NCBI GenBank assembly: GCA_902776835.1
Contig: CACYRK010000016.1
Coordinates: 1-61,186, forward strand
Direction: 5' to 3'
DNA from: an uncultured Bacteroidales bacterium
Lineage (GTDB): Bacteria; Bacteroidota; Bacteroidia; Bacteroidales; Muribaculaceae
Length of the DNA stretch: 61,186 nt
A program made the position numbers and the translations under genes. Of this stretch, positions 33,421 to 42,281 are shown piece after piece. The notes beneath the pieces were generated by a model. It had not been told where the DNA came from. It ran no database searches and worked only from the letters and a program-made list of their open reading frames with translations. Each line of letters opens with the position of its first letter. Position 1 is the first letter of the stretch.

Positions 33421-33951
33421 ATGATTACGCACGACCAAGTCATCAGCATCGGCCACTACAACAAGCCTCACGGCGTGGGTGGCGAAATCTCGGCATCGCT
33501 CGATGTCGAGCCCGACGTGCTGCAGCGCTTCTCGTGCCTGATTAGCGACATCGACGGCATATTGGTGCCTTTTTTCATCGACGAGTGGCGAAGCCGCGGC
33601 CCTGGCGCAACGCTGCTCACCATCGACGGCGTGCACAGCGACGTGCAGGCGGCAACTTTGGCCAATAAGGACATCATGGTGCTGCGCACCGAGTTTCTCG
33701 AACTCAGCGAGCAGGACCAGTACGACGGGTTGCCACTCGACTTCTTCATCGGCTTCACCGTCATCGACGACAACGGCCACGACGTGGGGCGCATCGTCGA
33801 CTATGACGACTCGACCGACAACGTGCTCTTTATCGTTGAGCGCGACGGCGACACCCTGCGTCTGCCGGTGGTCGACGATTGGATTACCGACATCGACAGC
33901 GAACATCGCACCATAGCCATGACGCTGCCCGACGGGCTGCTCGACTTGTAA
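33421..33951 (+). CDS. rimM: Ribosome maturation factor RimM
   Basis: 176 aa. RimM domain with ISIGHYNKPHGVGGEISASL, then the C-terminal PRC-barrel (GFTVIDDNGHDVGRIVDYDD ... LRLPVVDDWITDID). It assists 30S head assembly, binding S19. S16, its usual operon partner in many bacteria, is 31 kb away here. Confidence 0.93.
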   Translation: MITHDQVISIGHYNKPHGVGGEISASLDVEPDVLQRFSCLISDIDGILVPFFIDEWRSRGPGATLLTIDGVHSDVQAATLANKDIMVLRTEFLELSEQDQYDGLPLDFFIGFTVIDDNGHDVGRIVDYDDSTDNVLFIVERDGDTLRLPVVDDWITDIDSEHRTIAMTLPDGLLDL

Positions 33952-33975
33952 CACATTAATATATTATACATTATT

Positions 33976-34257
33976 ATGAACGAATTTGACGAGAACAAAG
34001 CCGTGCAATACATCAAGCAGAATGCCCACGGTGCAGCACAATACACCGACGATGACATCCTGCTCACCATCGACACCATGATGGACTACTACGAATCGCT
34101 CGACGACGACGCCCCCGACGAGGCTTACGACACCGAGGCCGTCGCAGCCTACGTCGCCAAGCAACTCAAGCGCGACAAGCAGTGCGCCATAGCAAGCGAC
34201 GACGTGCCCGCCATTGTCGCAGCCGAACTTGAATACGAAGACACTCTCGAACTATAA
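33976..34257 (+). CDS. Small acidic helical protein of unknown function
   Basis: 93 aa, strongly acidic (runs such as TDDDILL, ESLDDDAPDEAYDTEAV), with no signal peptide and no Cys. I do not recognise it. It sits 24 nt after rimM and 14 nt before the OmpA-like gene, so it is probably translated as part of the string. Codon usage matches its neighbours, supporting a real gene. Confidence 0.65.
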   Translation: MNEFDENKAVQYIKQNAHGAAQYTDDDILLTIDTMMDYYESLDDDAPDEAYDTEAVAAYVAKQLKRDKQCAIASDDVPAIVAAELEYEDTLEL

Positions 34258-34271
34258 CAGCAGTCACCACT

Positions 34272-34910
34272 ATGAAACGCTTTAAATACATCATCGCGCT
34301 CACGTTGGCAATGGCTATCGCCGCCACATGCCCGACGATGGCCAAGAAAAAGGTCACCGTCGACATCTACGACCTCTCGCTCGACGAGAACCTCGAACTG
34401 CCGGCAATCACCAACGAGAAGCACGCTCTGCGGGTGCAGGACTACCAGTACGACACCGCCGTGAAACTCAAAGAGCAAAACTACGACGTGGAGATGACAC
34501 GCGACAACGAGGTGATCATCGTCACCATTCCCGCCAGCCAACTTTTTGGCGCCAACGACACCACGCTCACCGAGGTTGGCAAGGTATCGTTGAAACCGCT
34601 GCTCGCCTTCCTGAAGAATCCCGGCTTCTACAAGATGATTATGGTGATGCACAGCGACAACACTGGCAGCACGCAATACACGCTCGACCTCACACGAGGC
34701 CGTGTGAACTCGGTCTACGACTGGATTGAAGACAACGCCAGCGTCGACTATGTCGTGCCTTACGCTCTGGGTGAGACCAGCCCCATCAACGACAACAACT
34801 CGGTGGAGAACCGCAAGCGCAACCGCCGCCTCGAAATCTACCTCGTGCCCGAGGAAGTGATGCTCGAGCAGGCCAAGCACGGCAACGTGAACATCAACAA
34901 GACAAAATAA
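34272..34910 (+). CDS. Periplasmic OmpA-C-like peptidoglycan-associating protein
   Basis: 212 aa. Signal peptide about 1-24 (PTMAKK). Residues about 75-200 are an OmpA-C-like domain: SQLFGANDTTLTEVGKVSLK, the HSDNTGS segment equivalent to GHTDxxGs, TLDLTRGRVNSVYDWI, and ENRKRNRRLEIYLVP, equivalent to NRRVE. This fold binds diaminopimelate of peptidoglycan; here the Asp/Arg pair is partly conserved. There is no beta-barrel or lipobox. Probably a soluble wall-binding protein. Confidence 0.83.
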   Translation: MKRFKYIIALTLAMAIAATCPTMAKKKVTVDIYDLSLDENLELPAITNEKHALRVQDYQYDTAVKLKEQNYDVEMTRDNEVIIVTIPASQLFGANDTTLTEVGKVSLKPLLAFLKNPGFYKMIMVMHSDNTGSTQYTLDLTRGRVNSVYDWIEDNASVDYVVPYALGETSPINDNNSVENRKRNRRLEIYLVPEEVMLEQAKHGNVNINKTK

Positions 34911-34947
34911 TCCAGATAACACAACACTTTAAATACAAAATCTCTTT

Positions 34948-36429
34948 ATGGCAATAGAGTTAAAAAACCTCACCAAGAGGGCCGACGACTACTCACAGTG
35001 GTACAACGAGTTGGTCGTCAAGGCCGACCTCGCCGAGCAGTCGGCTGTGCGAGGCTGTATGGTCATCAAGCCTTACGGCTACGCAATTTGGGAAAAAATG
35101 CAGCGTCAACTCGACGACATGTTTAAGGCTACCGGTGTGCAAAACGCCTACTTCCCACTGCTTATCCCCAAGTCGTTTCTCAGCCGCGAGGCCGAGCACG
35201 TCGAGGGATTCGCTAAGGAGTGTGCCGTGGTAACCCACCACCGCCTGATGAACGACCCGGGCGGCAAGGGCGTCGTTGTCGATCCCACCGCGCGTCTCGA
35301 GGAAGAACTTATCATCCGCCCAACCTCTGAAACAATCATCTGGAACACTTACCGCAACTGGATAAGTTCATATCGCGACCTGCCACTGCTGTGCAACCAG
35401 TGGTGTAACGTCATGCGCTGGGAGATGCGCACACGCATGTTTTTGCGCACCGCCGAGTTTCTCTGGCAAGAGGGCCACACGGCACACGCCACGCGCGACG
35501 AGGCACAGGCCAAGGCCATCGAGATGCTCAACGTCTACGGCGACTTCGCCGAGAAGTACATGGCTCTGCCCGTGGTCAAGGGCATCAAGACCGCCAATGA
35601 ACGCTTCGCCGGGGCTCTGGAGACCTACACCATCGAGGCCATGATGCAAGACGGAAAGGCTCTGCAGAGCGGCACATCGCACTTCCTGGGACAGAACTTC
35701 GCCAAGGCTTTCGACGTGAAATTCATCAACAAGGAGAACCAACTCGAATATGTGTGGGCAACCTCGTGGGGCGTGTCGACTCGTCTGATGGGCGCTCTGA
35801 TTATGACCCACAGCGACGACAATGGCCTCGTGCTGCCGCCGCATCTGGCTCCCATTCAGGTGGTCATCGTGCCCATCTACAAAAACGCCGAGCAACTCAC
35901 CGAAATCGACGCTGTCGTCGAGCCTATCGTGGCCAAACTGCGTGACCTGGGCGTGAGCGTGAAGTATGACAATGCCGACAACAAGCGCCCGGGATTCAAG
36001 TTTGCCGACTACGAACTCAAGGGCGTGCCCGTGCGCCTCGTGCTCGGCCCACGCGACATCCAGAACGGCACCGTCGAGGTCATGCGACGCGACACCCTCG
36101 AGAAGCACTCCGCACAATTGCAGGGCATCGAGGAGTACGTGAAAAACTTGCTCGAGGACATCCAGCAGGGCATCTACGACAAGGCGTTGAAACTGCGTGA
36201 GAGCATGACCTTCAAGGTCGACACTTGGGAGCAATTCCAGGAGCAGATCGAGAAGGGCGGCTTCCTGCTCGCTCACTGGGACGGCACCACCGAGACCGAG
36301 GAGAAGATCAAGGAACTCACCAAGGCTACCATTCGCTGCATCCCCATGGACGGCGACGACGAGCCCGGAAAGTGCATCCTCACCGGCAAGCCCAGCGCAC
36401 GCCGCGTGATTTTCGCACGCAACTATTAA
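34948..36429 (+). CDS. proS: Prolyl-tRNA synthetase (short, type 3)
   Basis: 493 aa, the eukaryote/archaeon-like form without the bacterial INS editing domain. Class II motifs: motif 1 region around [20 protein letters not shown], motif 2 [31 protein letters not shown], motif 3 [19 protein letters not shown]. An anticodon-binding domain follows (VVIVPIYKN) and the C-terminal zinc-type domain ends in RRVIFARNY. It charges tRNA-Pro. Followed by a good terminator. Confidence 0.96.
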   Translation: MAIELKNLTKRADDYSQWYNELVVKADLAEQSAVRGCMVIKPYGYAIWEKMQRQLDDMFKATGVQNAYFPLLIPKSFLSREAEHVEGFAKECAVVTHHRLMNDPGGKGVVVDPTARLEEELIIRPTSETIIWNTYRNWISSYRDLPLLCNQWCNVMRWEMRTRMFLRTAEFLWQEGHTAHATRDEAQAKAIEMLNVYGDFAEKYMALPVVKGIKTANERFAGALETYTIEAMMQDGKALQSGTSHFLGQNFAKAFDVKFINKENQLEYVWATSWGVSTRLMGALIMTHSDDNGLVLPPHLAPIQVVIVPIYKNAEQLTEIDAVVEPIVAKLRDLGVSVKYDNADNKRPGFKFADYELKGVPVRLVLGPRDIQNGTVEVMRRDTLEKHSAQLQGIEEYVKNLLEDIQQGIYDKALKLRESMTFKVDTWEQFQEQIEKGGFLLAHWDGTTETEEKIKELTKATIRCIPMDGDDEPGKCILTGKPSARRVIFARNY

Positions 36430-36461
36430 GCCAGCGCGCTTCTCGCGCCACACAACCACTA

Positions 36462-36502
36462 ATCGCGCCACCCACACACCCGTGGATGGCGCGATACTTT
36501 TT
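36462..36502 (+). terminator. Terminator of proS
   Basis: TCGCGCCA (36463-36470) pairs with TGGCGCGA (36486-36493), followed by TACTTTTTG. Confidence 0.8.
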
Positions 36503-36525
36503 GCCCCCCGTAAGCCTCTGTAGTC

Positions 36526-36557
36526 GCTATTAATGCTATTAATGCTATAGTCGCTAT
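36526..36557. repeat. 9-bp repeat around GCTAT, four units
   Basis: GCTAT at 36526, 36535, 36544 and 36553, with TAAT or AGTC spacers. Period 9, as at 85-147 and 16432-16480. Confidence 0.8.
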
Positions 36558-36560
36558 CTA

Positions 36561-36602
36561 TGAGAAAAAGAAGAAACCGCGACGCCAATGCGCCGCGGTT
36601 TC
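36561..36602 (-). terminator. Terminator of the PD40-amidase operon
   Basis: GAAACCGCG (36573-36581) pairs with CGCGGTTTC (36594-36602); on the minus strand TTCTTTTTCTC follows. Confidence 0.8.
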
Positions 36603-36629
36603 GCTAAGTTATGCGGTGAGTGAAACTTA

Positions 36630-39473
36630 TTACTTCACAACCTTCATCACTTGAGTAGAGCCATCGCTGTAAGTGCTGATGACCATGTTCACACCGTCGA
36701 ACGGAGTGTTGCTCTCCTGGCCGGCAGCATTGACATACTTCACGCTCACGATTGCCTTGCCGGCATTGATGTCGTTAACGCCAGTCTGAACCGGCATCAC
36801 GGTCATCGTAACCGAAGCGCTAACCTGAGGATTGCTTACCGAGGTAGCCGTGATGGTCACCGGGCGGCCATCGGCGGCACCCTCACCAGGAGCACGGCGC
36901 GGAGCACCGTTTGCACCGAAGTCCATAGCGGTCACCAGACCGGTCTCGTCGACGATAGCAACGTTCTCGTCGCTGGTCGACCAGGTAACGGTCGGGTCGG
37001 CGGCTTCAGGTGCCCATTCAACGACATTGAGTTGGAATGTCTCGCCAGCCTGCAGCACGATATTGTCGGCATCGGTAGCGTTGAGCGTAATCGAGGTCAG
37101 GACAGCCTCGAAGATGGGATCCTCGATGTCGTCAAGGCTTGCTTCCTGCTCCTCCTCGCCGTATTTCACCTTCTTCAGGTCGTCGAATAGGATTTCGCCA
37201 GTCCATGCAGCGCGAGGCTCGTCGGGATCGTCGTCCTCAAACTCCTCAAGCAGACCACGCCAAAGCCAGAATGCGTCGTAGCACCACAGGCCGTCGGTCA
37301 CCAGAGTCTGAGTACCGCTCACAATTTCGCCTTCCTCGTTGTTCACATCCCACGAGATGAGGTCCCAACCACGGTTCACATAGTCGGTAGTGTGACGCTT
37401 AACACTTGCGGCATCGGTGCGCCAGCGCACGCCGTGACCCACGCGGTTGCCCGAGCCGTCGCCGTGTACATAGGCTTGGATGATAAAGCCCGTTTTGTTA
37501 CGAGAACCGTAATTGCCGTCGTTGGTGCGGTTGTAGCAGCGCAGACCCCACCACGGTTCGGTGGTCTCCGGGTCAAACTCATAGTGGATACCGTACGACT
37601 GGCTGATGCGCTTGTCGCTCACGTTGGTCGATGTGAACCACCACTGGTCTTCCATGGCGGTGAAGCCCTTAGAAGAGCCTGAGCCACCGGGGCTGTACCA
37701 TTCGCCCTCGTTATACACCTCGGGAACGAGTTGAGTGCTCTCAACCACGGTGCGGTACTCGCTCAGGAACTTGAAGAACATGGGCTCGCTGACGTTGCCA
37801 GCCAAATCCTTGAAGCCACCCTTCACGGTCACCAGGAATGCCTTGTCGAGAGGCAGGTCTTCGTTGAAGTAGAGGTGCAGTACCGATGCGTCGCGAACAA
37901 CCTCATACTCGAGCGTGCCCTCGTATTTGTTGCCGTCCTTGTCGGTCACCACGATGGCGTCGACAGCCTGGTCCTCGTTCCAGTCGAGTTCCTCGTTGAA
38001 CTCAACGCGGATTACCGGGCGATGAGTGTACATCATCGTCGAGCCGTTGGCAGGCGTAGTGCTGGCCACGTAGGGATTCTCGACGTCGGCAGGCATGGTG
38101 ATGAAGTTGAACACGTAGTCGCCGCCTTCCACACCGTCGCCGTCACCGTCAAGCAACTGGTTGGTCTGCGAGTTGCGGGCGATGCTGCCGTTGATGGTGA
38201 CTTTGTAGAACATGTCATCCATGAGTTGGCTCAGATTCACACGCAGGGTGTACTCGTTGTCCCAACTCAGGGTCACCTGGCCGCCATTGTTGATCGAGAA
38301 TGCCTCTTCGACGGTGGCCTGGTTCATCTTGCGCGAGAAGGTGATCACCATGTCGTTGCGCGTGTTCACAGCATCGGGATTGTAGATGCTGTTGCCGCTC
38401 ACAACGGCGGGAGCCTCGTTGGTCAGCGAGATGTTACCCCAGGTAACGTTTTCGCTTGCCAAACCTTGAGGATTGCTGTTCATGGTCACCGTCTGAGTGG
38501 CCGAGGTGAAGCCGTCGGCCGAGTATTTGAGTTTGTAGGTCGCTCCCGGCTCAACGTTCTCAAACAAGAAGAAGCCGTTGTGCACGATGCCGGCGTTGCG
38601 GACGTAGTTGTGGAACAGCGACTCAAACGAGTCGGTGGTGATTTCCTCCAGTACGGTGTCATTCTCGTCGCACAGTTGCACGAGCACGCCGTCGATGCCC
38701 TGGTTGTTCTCGTCGTTAAGGACGACACCAGGAAGCATGACCTTATCGGGACGGTCCAGACCCACATACTCCATAAGCGAGCGGAACGTACCGAAGGCCT
38801 CGAGGCGCTTGTAACTATCGTTCATGTTAAGACCCTGCTGCACCGGGTGAGTGTGGAAGCCACCCTCGCTCAGCAGCGAAGCCATGTTGGTGCGGCGGTT
38901 GACGCTCAGATAAGGATATTGGTTCTCGTGAGTGTCGACGTCGCCGTTGTAGAACACGCGGTCATAGTAGTTGCCGCGGGTGCCCTGGTTGTACATCACG
39001 CCCGTCAGGTTGGGGCACAGGATGTCGCCATAGCGCTTGCCGCCGTGAGGCGTCTTCTCGATGTACTCACCATTGAGTTTCCAGCCACCGAACAGGAACA
39101 CTGTGGTGCTCTGCACGTTGCCGGCACCAGCGTCGCTGTGGATGCTGTAGAAGAAGTCGGCACCCCAAGCGTTAGCCATGTCGCTGCGCTCGTCCAGACT
39201 CACGTTGTCCTCATCGTCGTCGCGAGTCATCTGGATGTTCTCCTCGGTCGCGGTGGTGTAAGTAAACAGATACTCGCGTGTGGCAAGACCCACGCGCAGC
39301 ACCTTCTTAGCCTCGCTGTAGTTAAACAGACCAGTGTTCTCGTTGCCGCTGTGACCCGGGTCAATCCACAGTTTGAAGTCGCCCCAGTCTTGCTTGACAA
39401 TCTCTTGTGCTGCTGCACCCATCGCTACGCAACCAAGTGCTATAGCGAGCATATATTTGCCTAAATTTTTCAT
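36630..39473 (-). CDS. Large secreted N-acetylmuramoyl-L-alanine amidase-like protein
   Basis: 947 aa from the ATG at 39473 (an upstream TTG is also in frame). Signal peptide to about 23. Residues 30-235 are an amidase_3 domain: His41 in LWIDPGHSG, Glu54 in NYSEAKK, His112 in YSIHSDAG, and SEGGFHT near the end, the expected Zn/catalytic set. Then a carboxypeptidase-regulatory-like strand set (about 245-320), two SbsA-like Ig domains (about 340-570), a carbohydrate-binding-like sandwich rich in Trp (about 575-775), a Big_2 domain (about 795-890) and a sorting-type tail (MVISTYSDGSTQVMKVVK). It probably cleaves peptidoglycan from, or at, the cell surface. It starts 8 nt after the PD40 gene. Confidence 0.87.
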   Translation of the reverse strand: MKNLGKYMLAIALGCVAMGAAAQEIVKQDWGDFKLWIDPGHSGNENTGLFNYSEAKKVLRVGLATREYLFTYTTATEENIQMTRDDDEDNVSLDERSDMANAWGADFFYSIHSDAGAGNVQSTTVFLFGGWKLNGEYIEKTPHGGKRYGDILCPNLTGVMYNQGTRGNYYDRVFYNGDVDTHENQYPYLSVNRRTNMASLLSEGGFHTHPVQQGLNMNDSYKRLEAFGTFRSLMEYVGLDRPDKVMLPGVVLNDENNQGIDGVLVQLCDENDTVLEEITTDSFESLFHNYVRNAGIVHNGFFLFENVEPGATYKLKYSADGFTSATQTVTMNSNPQGLASENVTWGNISLTNEAPAVVSGNSIYNPDAVNTRNDMVITFSRKMNQATVEEAFSINNGGQVTLSWDNEYTLRVNLSQLMDDMFYKVTINGSIARNSQTNQLLDGDGDGVEGGDYVFNFITMPADVENPYVASTTPANGSTMMYTHRPVIRVEFNEELDWNEDQAVDAIVVTDKDGNKYEGTLEYEVVRDASVLHLYFNEDLPLDKAFLVTVKGGFKDLAGNVSEPMFFKFLSEYRTVVESTQLVPEVYNEGEWYSPGGSGSSKGFTAMEDQWWFTSTNVSDKRISQSYGIHYEFDPETTEPWWGLRCYNRTNDGNYGSRNKTGFIIQAYVHGDGSGNRVGHGVRWRTDAASVKRHTTDYVNRGWDLISWDVNNEEGEIVSGTQTLVTDGLWCYDAFWLWRGLLEEFEDDDPDEPRAAWTGEILFDDLKKVKYGEEEQEASLDDIEDPIFEAVLTSITLNATDADNIVLQAGETFQLNVVEWAPEAADPTVTWSTSDENVAIVDETGLVTAMDFGANGAPRRAPGEGAADGRPVTITATSVSNPQVSASVTMTVMPVQTGVNDINAGKAIVSVKYVNAAGQESNTPFDGVNMVISTYSDGSTQVMKVVK

Positions 39474-39481
39474 GGTCGTAA

Positions 39482-40327
39482 TCAATAAGTTAAATCAATA
39501 ACATAGATGCAGCCATCACGATCGTTGTCAAATGCCACCTGACTGCCGTCGGGCGACACTGCAAGCGTCACAGGAATCACATTGCTGTCGGCAGTGATGT
39601 TCATCGGCGTGCCGCCAGCGATGTCAAAGCAATAGATGTCAGAAGCGGTAATCACGTCGCCATTGTCGACCGGGCGCGACGCCATCACATGGCGGTTGTC
39701 GGGCATCCACGAGGCGTGGGCACCCTTGCCCAGGAACACGACGTTGCTGCCGTCGGCATCGCACACAAAGAGGCCCTTGCTCACCACCTGGAAGGCGATC
39801 TTCGAGCCGTCGGGCGACAGAGCGGGGTTCAGAACCATCTTGCCGGCGTACTCGCTCAGCGAAGCAATGCGCTTCGTGGCGTTCAGCGCGTCGTCGACCA
39901 TGATGGCCAGCACATCGTTGGCACGGTTCACGCGAGAGCGCTTGAAGTTGCGCTCGGCAGCGGCCACCACGGCTTTCTCGCCGGTGGTGACGTTCACATT
40001 CTCGATGCGCGTCATGCGACGGTTGTTAACCATCGTGTAGGGTGTCGACTGGATGCGACTGGCATCGATCCACGACATCTTGTAACCTGCGCCACTGGCC
40101 TCGCTCACCTGCGTGAGCCCGCTGCCATCGGCATTGGCAACCCAAATGCCGGTGTAACTGTCGCCAGTAACTGCAATCTTCGAGCCGTCGGGCGACCACG
40201 TGGGTGCCATCAAGCCCTGGGTGGTGGCTTGAAGGAGCAGGCGCGGTTGCGATACGCTAACCGGCTGTGCCATCAGGCTGCCACATCCCAGCAATACTGC
40301 TGCTGCAAGTAATAATCTTTTCTTCAT
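39482..40327 (-). CDS. Periplasmic TolB/PD40 beta-propeller-like protein
   Basis: 281 aa with a signal peptide (LLGCGSLMAQ). Repeated PD40 blades: APTWSPDGSKIAVTGD, NPALSPDGSKIAFQV, HASWMPDNRHVMAS and LAVSPDGSQVAFDND. Such propellers bind peptides, sugars or partner proteins (compare TolB). The gene precedes the amidase with an 8-nt gap, so it may guide or regulate that enzyme at the wall (inference). It is transcribed from a promoter next to a 36-bp perfect palindrome. Confidence 0.87.
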   Translation of the reverse strand: MKKRLLLAAAVLLGCGSLMAQPVSVSQPRLLLQATTQGLMAPTWSPDGSKIAVTGDSYTGIWVANADGSGLTQVSEASGAGYKMSWIDASRIQSTPYTMVNNRRMTRIENVNVTTGEKAVVAAAERNFKRSRVNRANDVLAIMVDDALNATKRIASLSEYAGKMVLNPALSPDGSKIAFQVVSKGLFVCDADGSNVVFLGKGAHASWMPDNRHVMASRPVDNGDVITASDIYCFDIAGGTPMNITADSNVIPVTLAVSPDGSQVAFDNDRDGCIYVIDLTY

Positions 40328-40387
40328 GCTAATGTCGAAAAATGGTTAATAATATAGTTGGTTGTAATTTGCTGATTTTTCAATCGG

Positions 40388-40395
40388 TAAAGTTA
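40388..40395 (-). promoter_or_regulatory. Probable -7 box TAACTTTA for the PD40-amidase operon
   Basis: One mismatch to TAnnTTTG; 61 nt upstream of the ATG and 8 bp from the palindrome. Confidence 0.45.
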
Positions 40396-40402
40396 CAATA
40401 AA

Positions 40403-40438
40403 ATAAATAATTGCGCAAATATTTGCGCAATTATTTAT
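40403..40438. promoter_or_regulatory. 36-bp perfect palindrome, candidate operator
   Basis: Every position 403-420 pairs with 421-438; the core is AATTGCGCAAATATTTGCGC plus AATT. It covers the expected -33 region of the PD40-amidase promoter. There is no T-run and no gene immediately upstream that needs a terminator. Confidence 0.7.
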
Positions 40439-40562
40439 CAACAATAACCTTAATCAATTGAAAATCAAACTACTTCCCCAACAACATGTTGATTATCGCA
40501 TTGAGGTCAGCGCCATCAATTTAATCTGTGGTTTAGTGTCAGATTAATCCGTTTATTGGATG

Positions 40563-41825
40563 TTACGGTTTGAATCCGGTATAGATGCGGAGGGTGGAGG
40601 AGGTGGGGGCGGTGTGGCTGGTTTTGGGGCGCCACTGGCCGACGCCCAGTTCGGGCGCCAACTGCACCATGTCGCGGCCGTACTGGCGGTTGACGTCGTC
40701 GATGGCAGTCATCAGATTGCGCTCTCCCACGGGGTCGCCGCCCTCGAAGAGGTTGAGTTGCACGCCATGCGCCGGAGTGATGTCGCTCACCAGCACGCCG
40801 GCCTTGCGATAGGCCATGCCGTCGTGCCACACGTTGTTGAGTGCCAGCAGGGCGTGATGCACGATGGCCATTGCGCTCGACGAGGGTGTGCCTAAGCGCA
40901 TCTGGCAGGAGTTGGAGTAGAAGGGCAGGTCTTCACGGAAACGGTCGCCGCGTACCCAGGTGAGCACCGCGCCGGCCACGCTGTTCTGGTCGCGAAGCCG
41001 CTTGGCGCAGCGTTGCGCGAAATGCACCACGGCGTCCTGTACCTCGCGGCGCGACGTGATGATTTGGCCGAAGGTGCGCGACTGCATGATGCTGCTGTGG
41101 GCCACGTCGACGGGGTTGATGGCCATCACATTCTCGCCACGCAACTCGCGCACGGTGCGCTCCACCACCACGTTGTAGTCGCGGCGCACCTGAGCCGGCG
41201 ACAGTTGTGCCAATTGCAGCGCTGTGGTGATGCCGCGCGCTTGAAGCGAGCCCTCCAGGCGGCGCCCGATGCCCCACACGTCGCCCACCGGGGTGCGGCG
41301 CAAGATGGTGGCGATGGCCTCGGGGCGAACGAGCCAGTACACGCCGTCGGTGATGCGCCGGTCTTTTTTGGCCACATGGCTCGCAATCTTGGCCAGCGTG
41401 CGCGACGGAGCGAAGCCCACGCTCACCGGAAGGCCCGTGCTGCTGTAGATGCGGCGCACCACGCGAGCCATGTGAGCATGGTTGCGCTCCACGTCGTCGT
41501 AGGGTAGGGTGAAGAACGCCTCGTCGACCGAGTAGACCTGCAACTGCTCCAACTCCTCGCCCAGGATGTGCATCACGCGGTGCGACATGTCGCAGTACAT
41601 CACGTGGCGGGCCGAGAGTTGCACCACCTGACGCGGGTCGCAATAGTCCTGAATCTGAAACGCCGGACACCCCATGGGGATGCCCAGCGCTTTCGACTCG
41701 TTGCTGCGCGCAATCACGCAGCCGTCGTTGTTGCTTAAAACCACGACTGGCTTGCCGTTGAGCGACGGGTTGAACACCCGCTCGCACGACACAAAGAAGT
41801 TGTTGCAGTCGGCAAGGCCCAGCAT
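40563..41825 (-). CDS. umuC: Y-family DNA polymerase, UmuC-like
   Basis: 420 aa. The active-site motif at the N-terminus is LADCNNFFVSCERVFNP, and the second acidic pair is in LQVYSVDEAFFTL. PVSVGFAPSRTLAKIASHVAKK and DVWGIGRRLEGSLQ (helix-hairpin-helix) follow. The first motif reads ADCNNFF like UmuC, rather than the DMDaFFA of DinB. It performs translesion synthesis with processed UmuD. It begins 3 nt after umuD. Confidence 0.94.
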   Translation of the reverse strand: MLGLADCNNFFVSCERVFNPSLNGKPVVVLSNNDGCVIARSNESKALGIPMGCPAFQIQDYCDPRQVVQLSARHVMYCDMSHRVMHILGEELEQLQVYSVDEAFFTLPYDDVERNHAHMARVVRRIYSSTGLPVSVGFAPSRTLAKIASHVAKKDRRITDGVYWLVRPEAIATILRRTPVGDVWGIGRRLEGSLQARGITTALQLAQLSPAQVRRDYNVVVERTVRELRGENVMAINPVDVAHSSIMQSRTFGQIITSRREVQDAVVHFAQRCAKRLRDQNSVAGAVLTWVRGDRFREDLPFYSNSCQMRLGTPSSSAMAIVHHALLALNNVWHDGMAYRKAGVLVSDITPAHGVQLNLFEGGDPVGERNLMTAIDDVNRQYGRDMVQLAPELGVGQWRPKTSHTAPTSSTLRIYTGFKP

Positions 41826-41828
41826 GGC

Positions 41829-42269
41829 TCACTTGCCGTTGAGGGAGTGGATGATGTGTGTTACCACGCCCCAGATGATGAAATGGTTCTCCTCGCTGAC
41901 GGCAATCTCGGGATACTCCACATTGGCGGGCTTGAGCAGCAACTGCTTGCCGCGCAGCGCGATGCGCTTCACGGTGAAGTCGCCGTCGAGAAAGCACACC
42001 GCGATGTCGCCGTCGTGCGGCGTGAGCGACTTGTCGATCAGCAGCAGGTCGCCGTCGTTGATGCCGGCGTCGACCATCGAGTTGCCCGTCACGCGCGCGC
42101 AAAACGTCGCCGCCGGGTTGTCGATGAGTTCGCGGTTCAGGTCGATGCTGTCGCCCATCAACCCCTGGGCGGGGCTGGGAAACCCCGCCTGGATGCGGCT
42201 CTCGAAGAATTGCAAGGCTACGGTCTCGCTGTCCTCGATGGGAAATATGTCAATGCGGTCTTCGCTCAT
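41829..42269 (-). CDS. umuD: UmuD-like self-processing S24 protein
   Basis: 146 aa. The cleavage site RIQAGFPSPAQ has Ala28-Gly29, equivalent to Cys24-Gly25 of E. coli UmuD. Catalytic Ser64 is in VTGNSMVDAG and Lys101 in FTVKRIAL. RecA filaments should trigger self-cleavage. There is no helix-turn-helix, so it is not LexA. It lies 12 nt after htpG and 3 nt before umuC, and no promoter is evident between htpG and umuD. Confidence 0.94.
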   Translation of the reverse strand: MSEDRIDIFPIEDSETVALQFFESRIQAGFPSPAQGLMGDSIDLNRELIDNPAATFCARVTGNSMVDAGINDGDLLLIDKSLTPHDGDIAVCFLDGDFTVKRIALRGKQLLLKPANVEYPEIAVSEENHFIIWGVVTHIIHSLNGK

Positions 42270-42281
42270 AACATGGGGCGG

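Noticed and set aside
41829..42269. LexA repressor
   Set aside because: The protein lacks a DNA-binding N-terminal domain and is followed directly by umuC, so it is UmuD.
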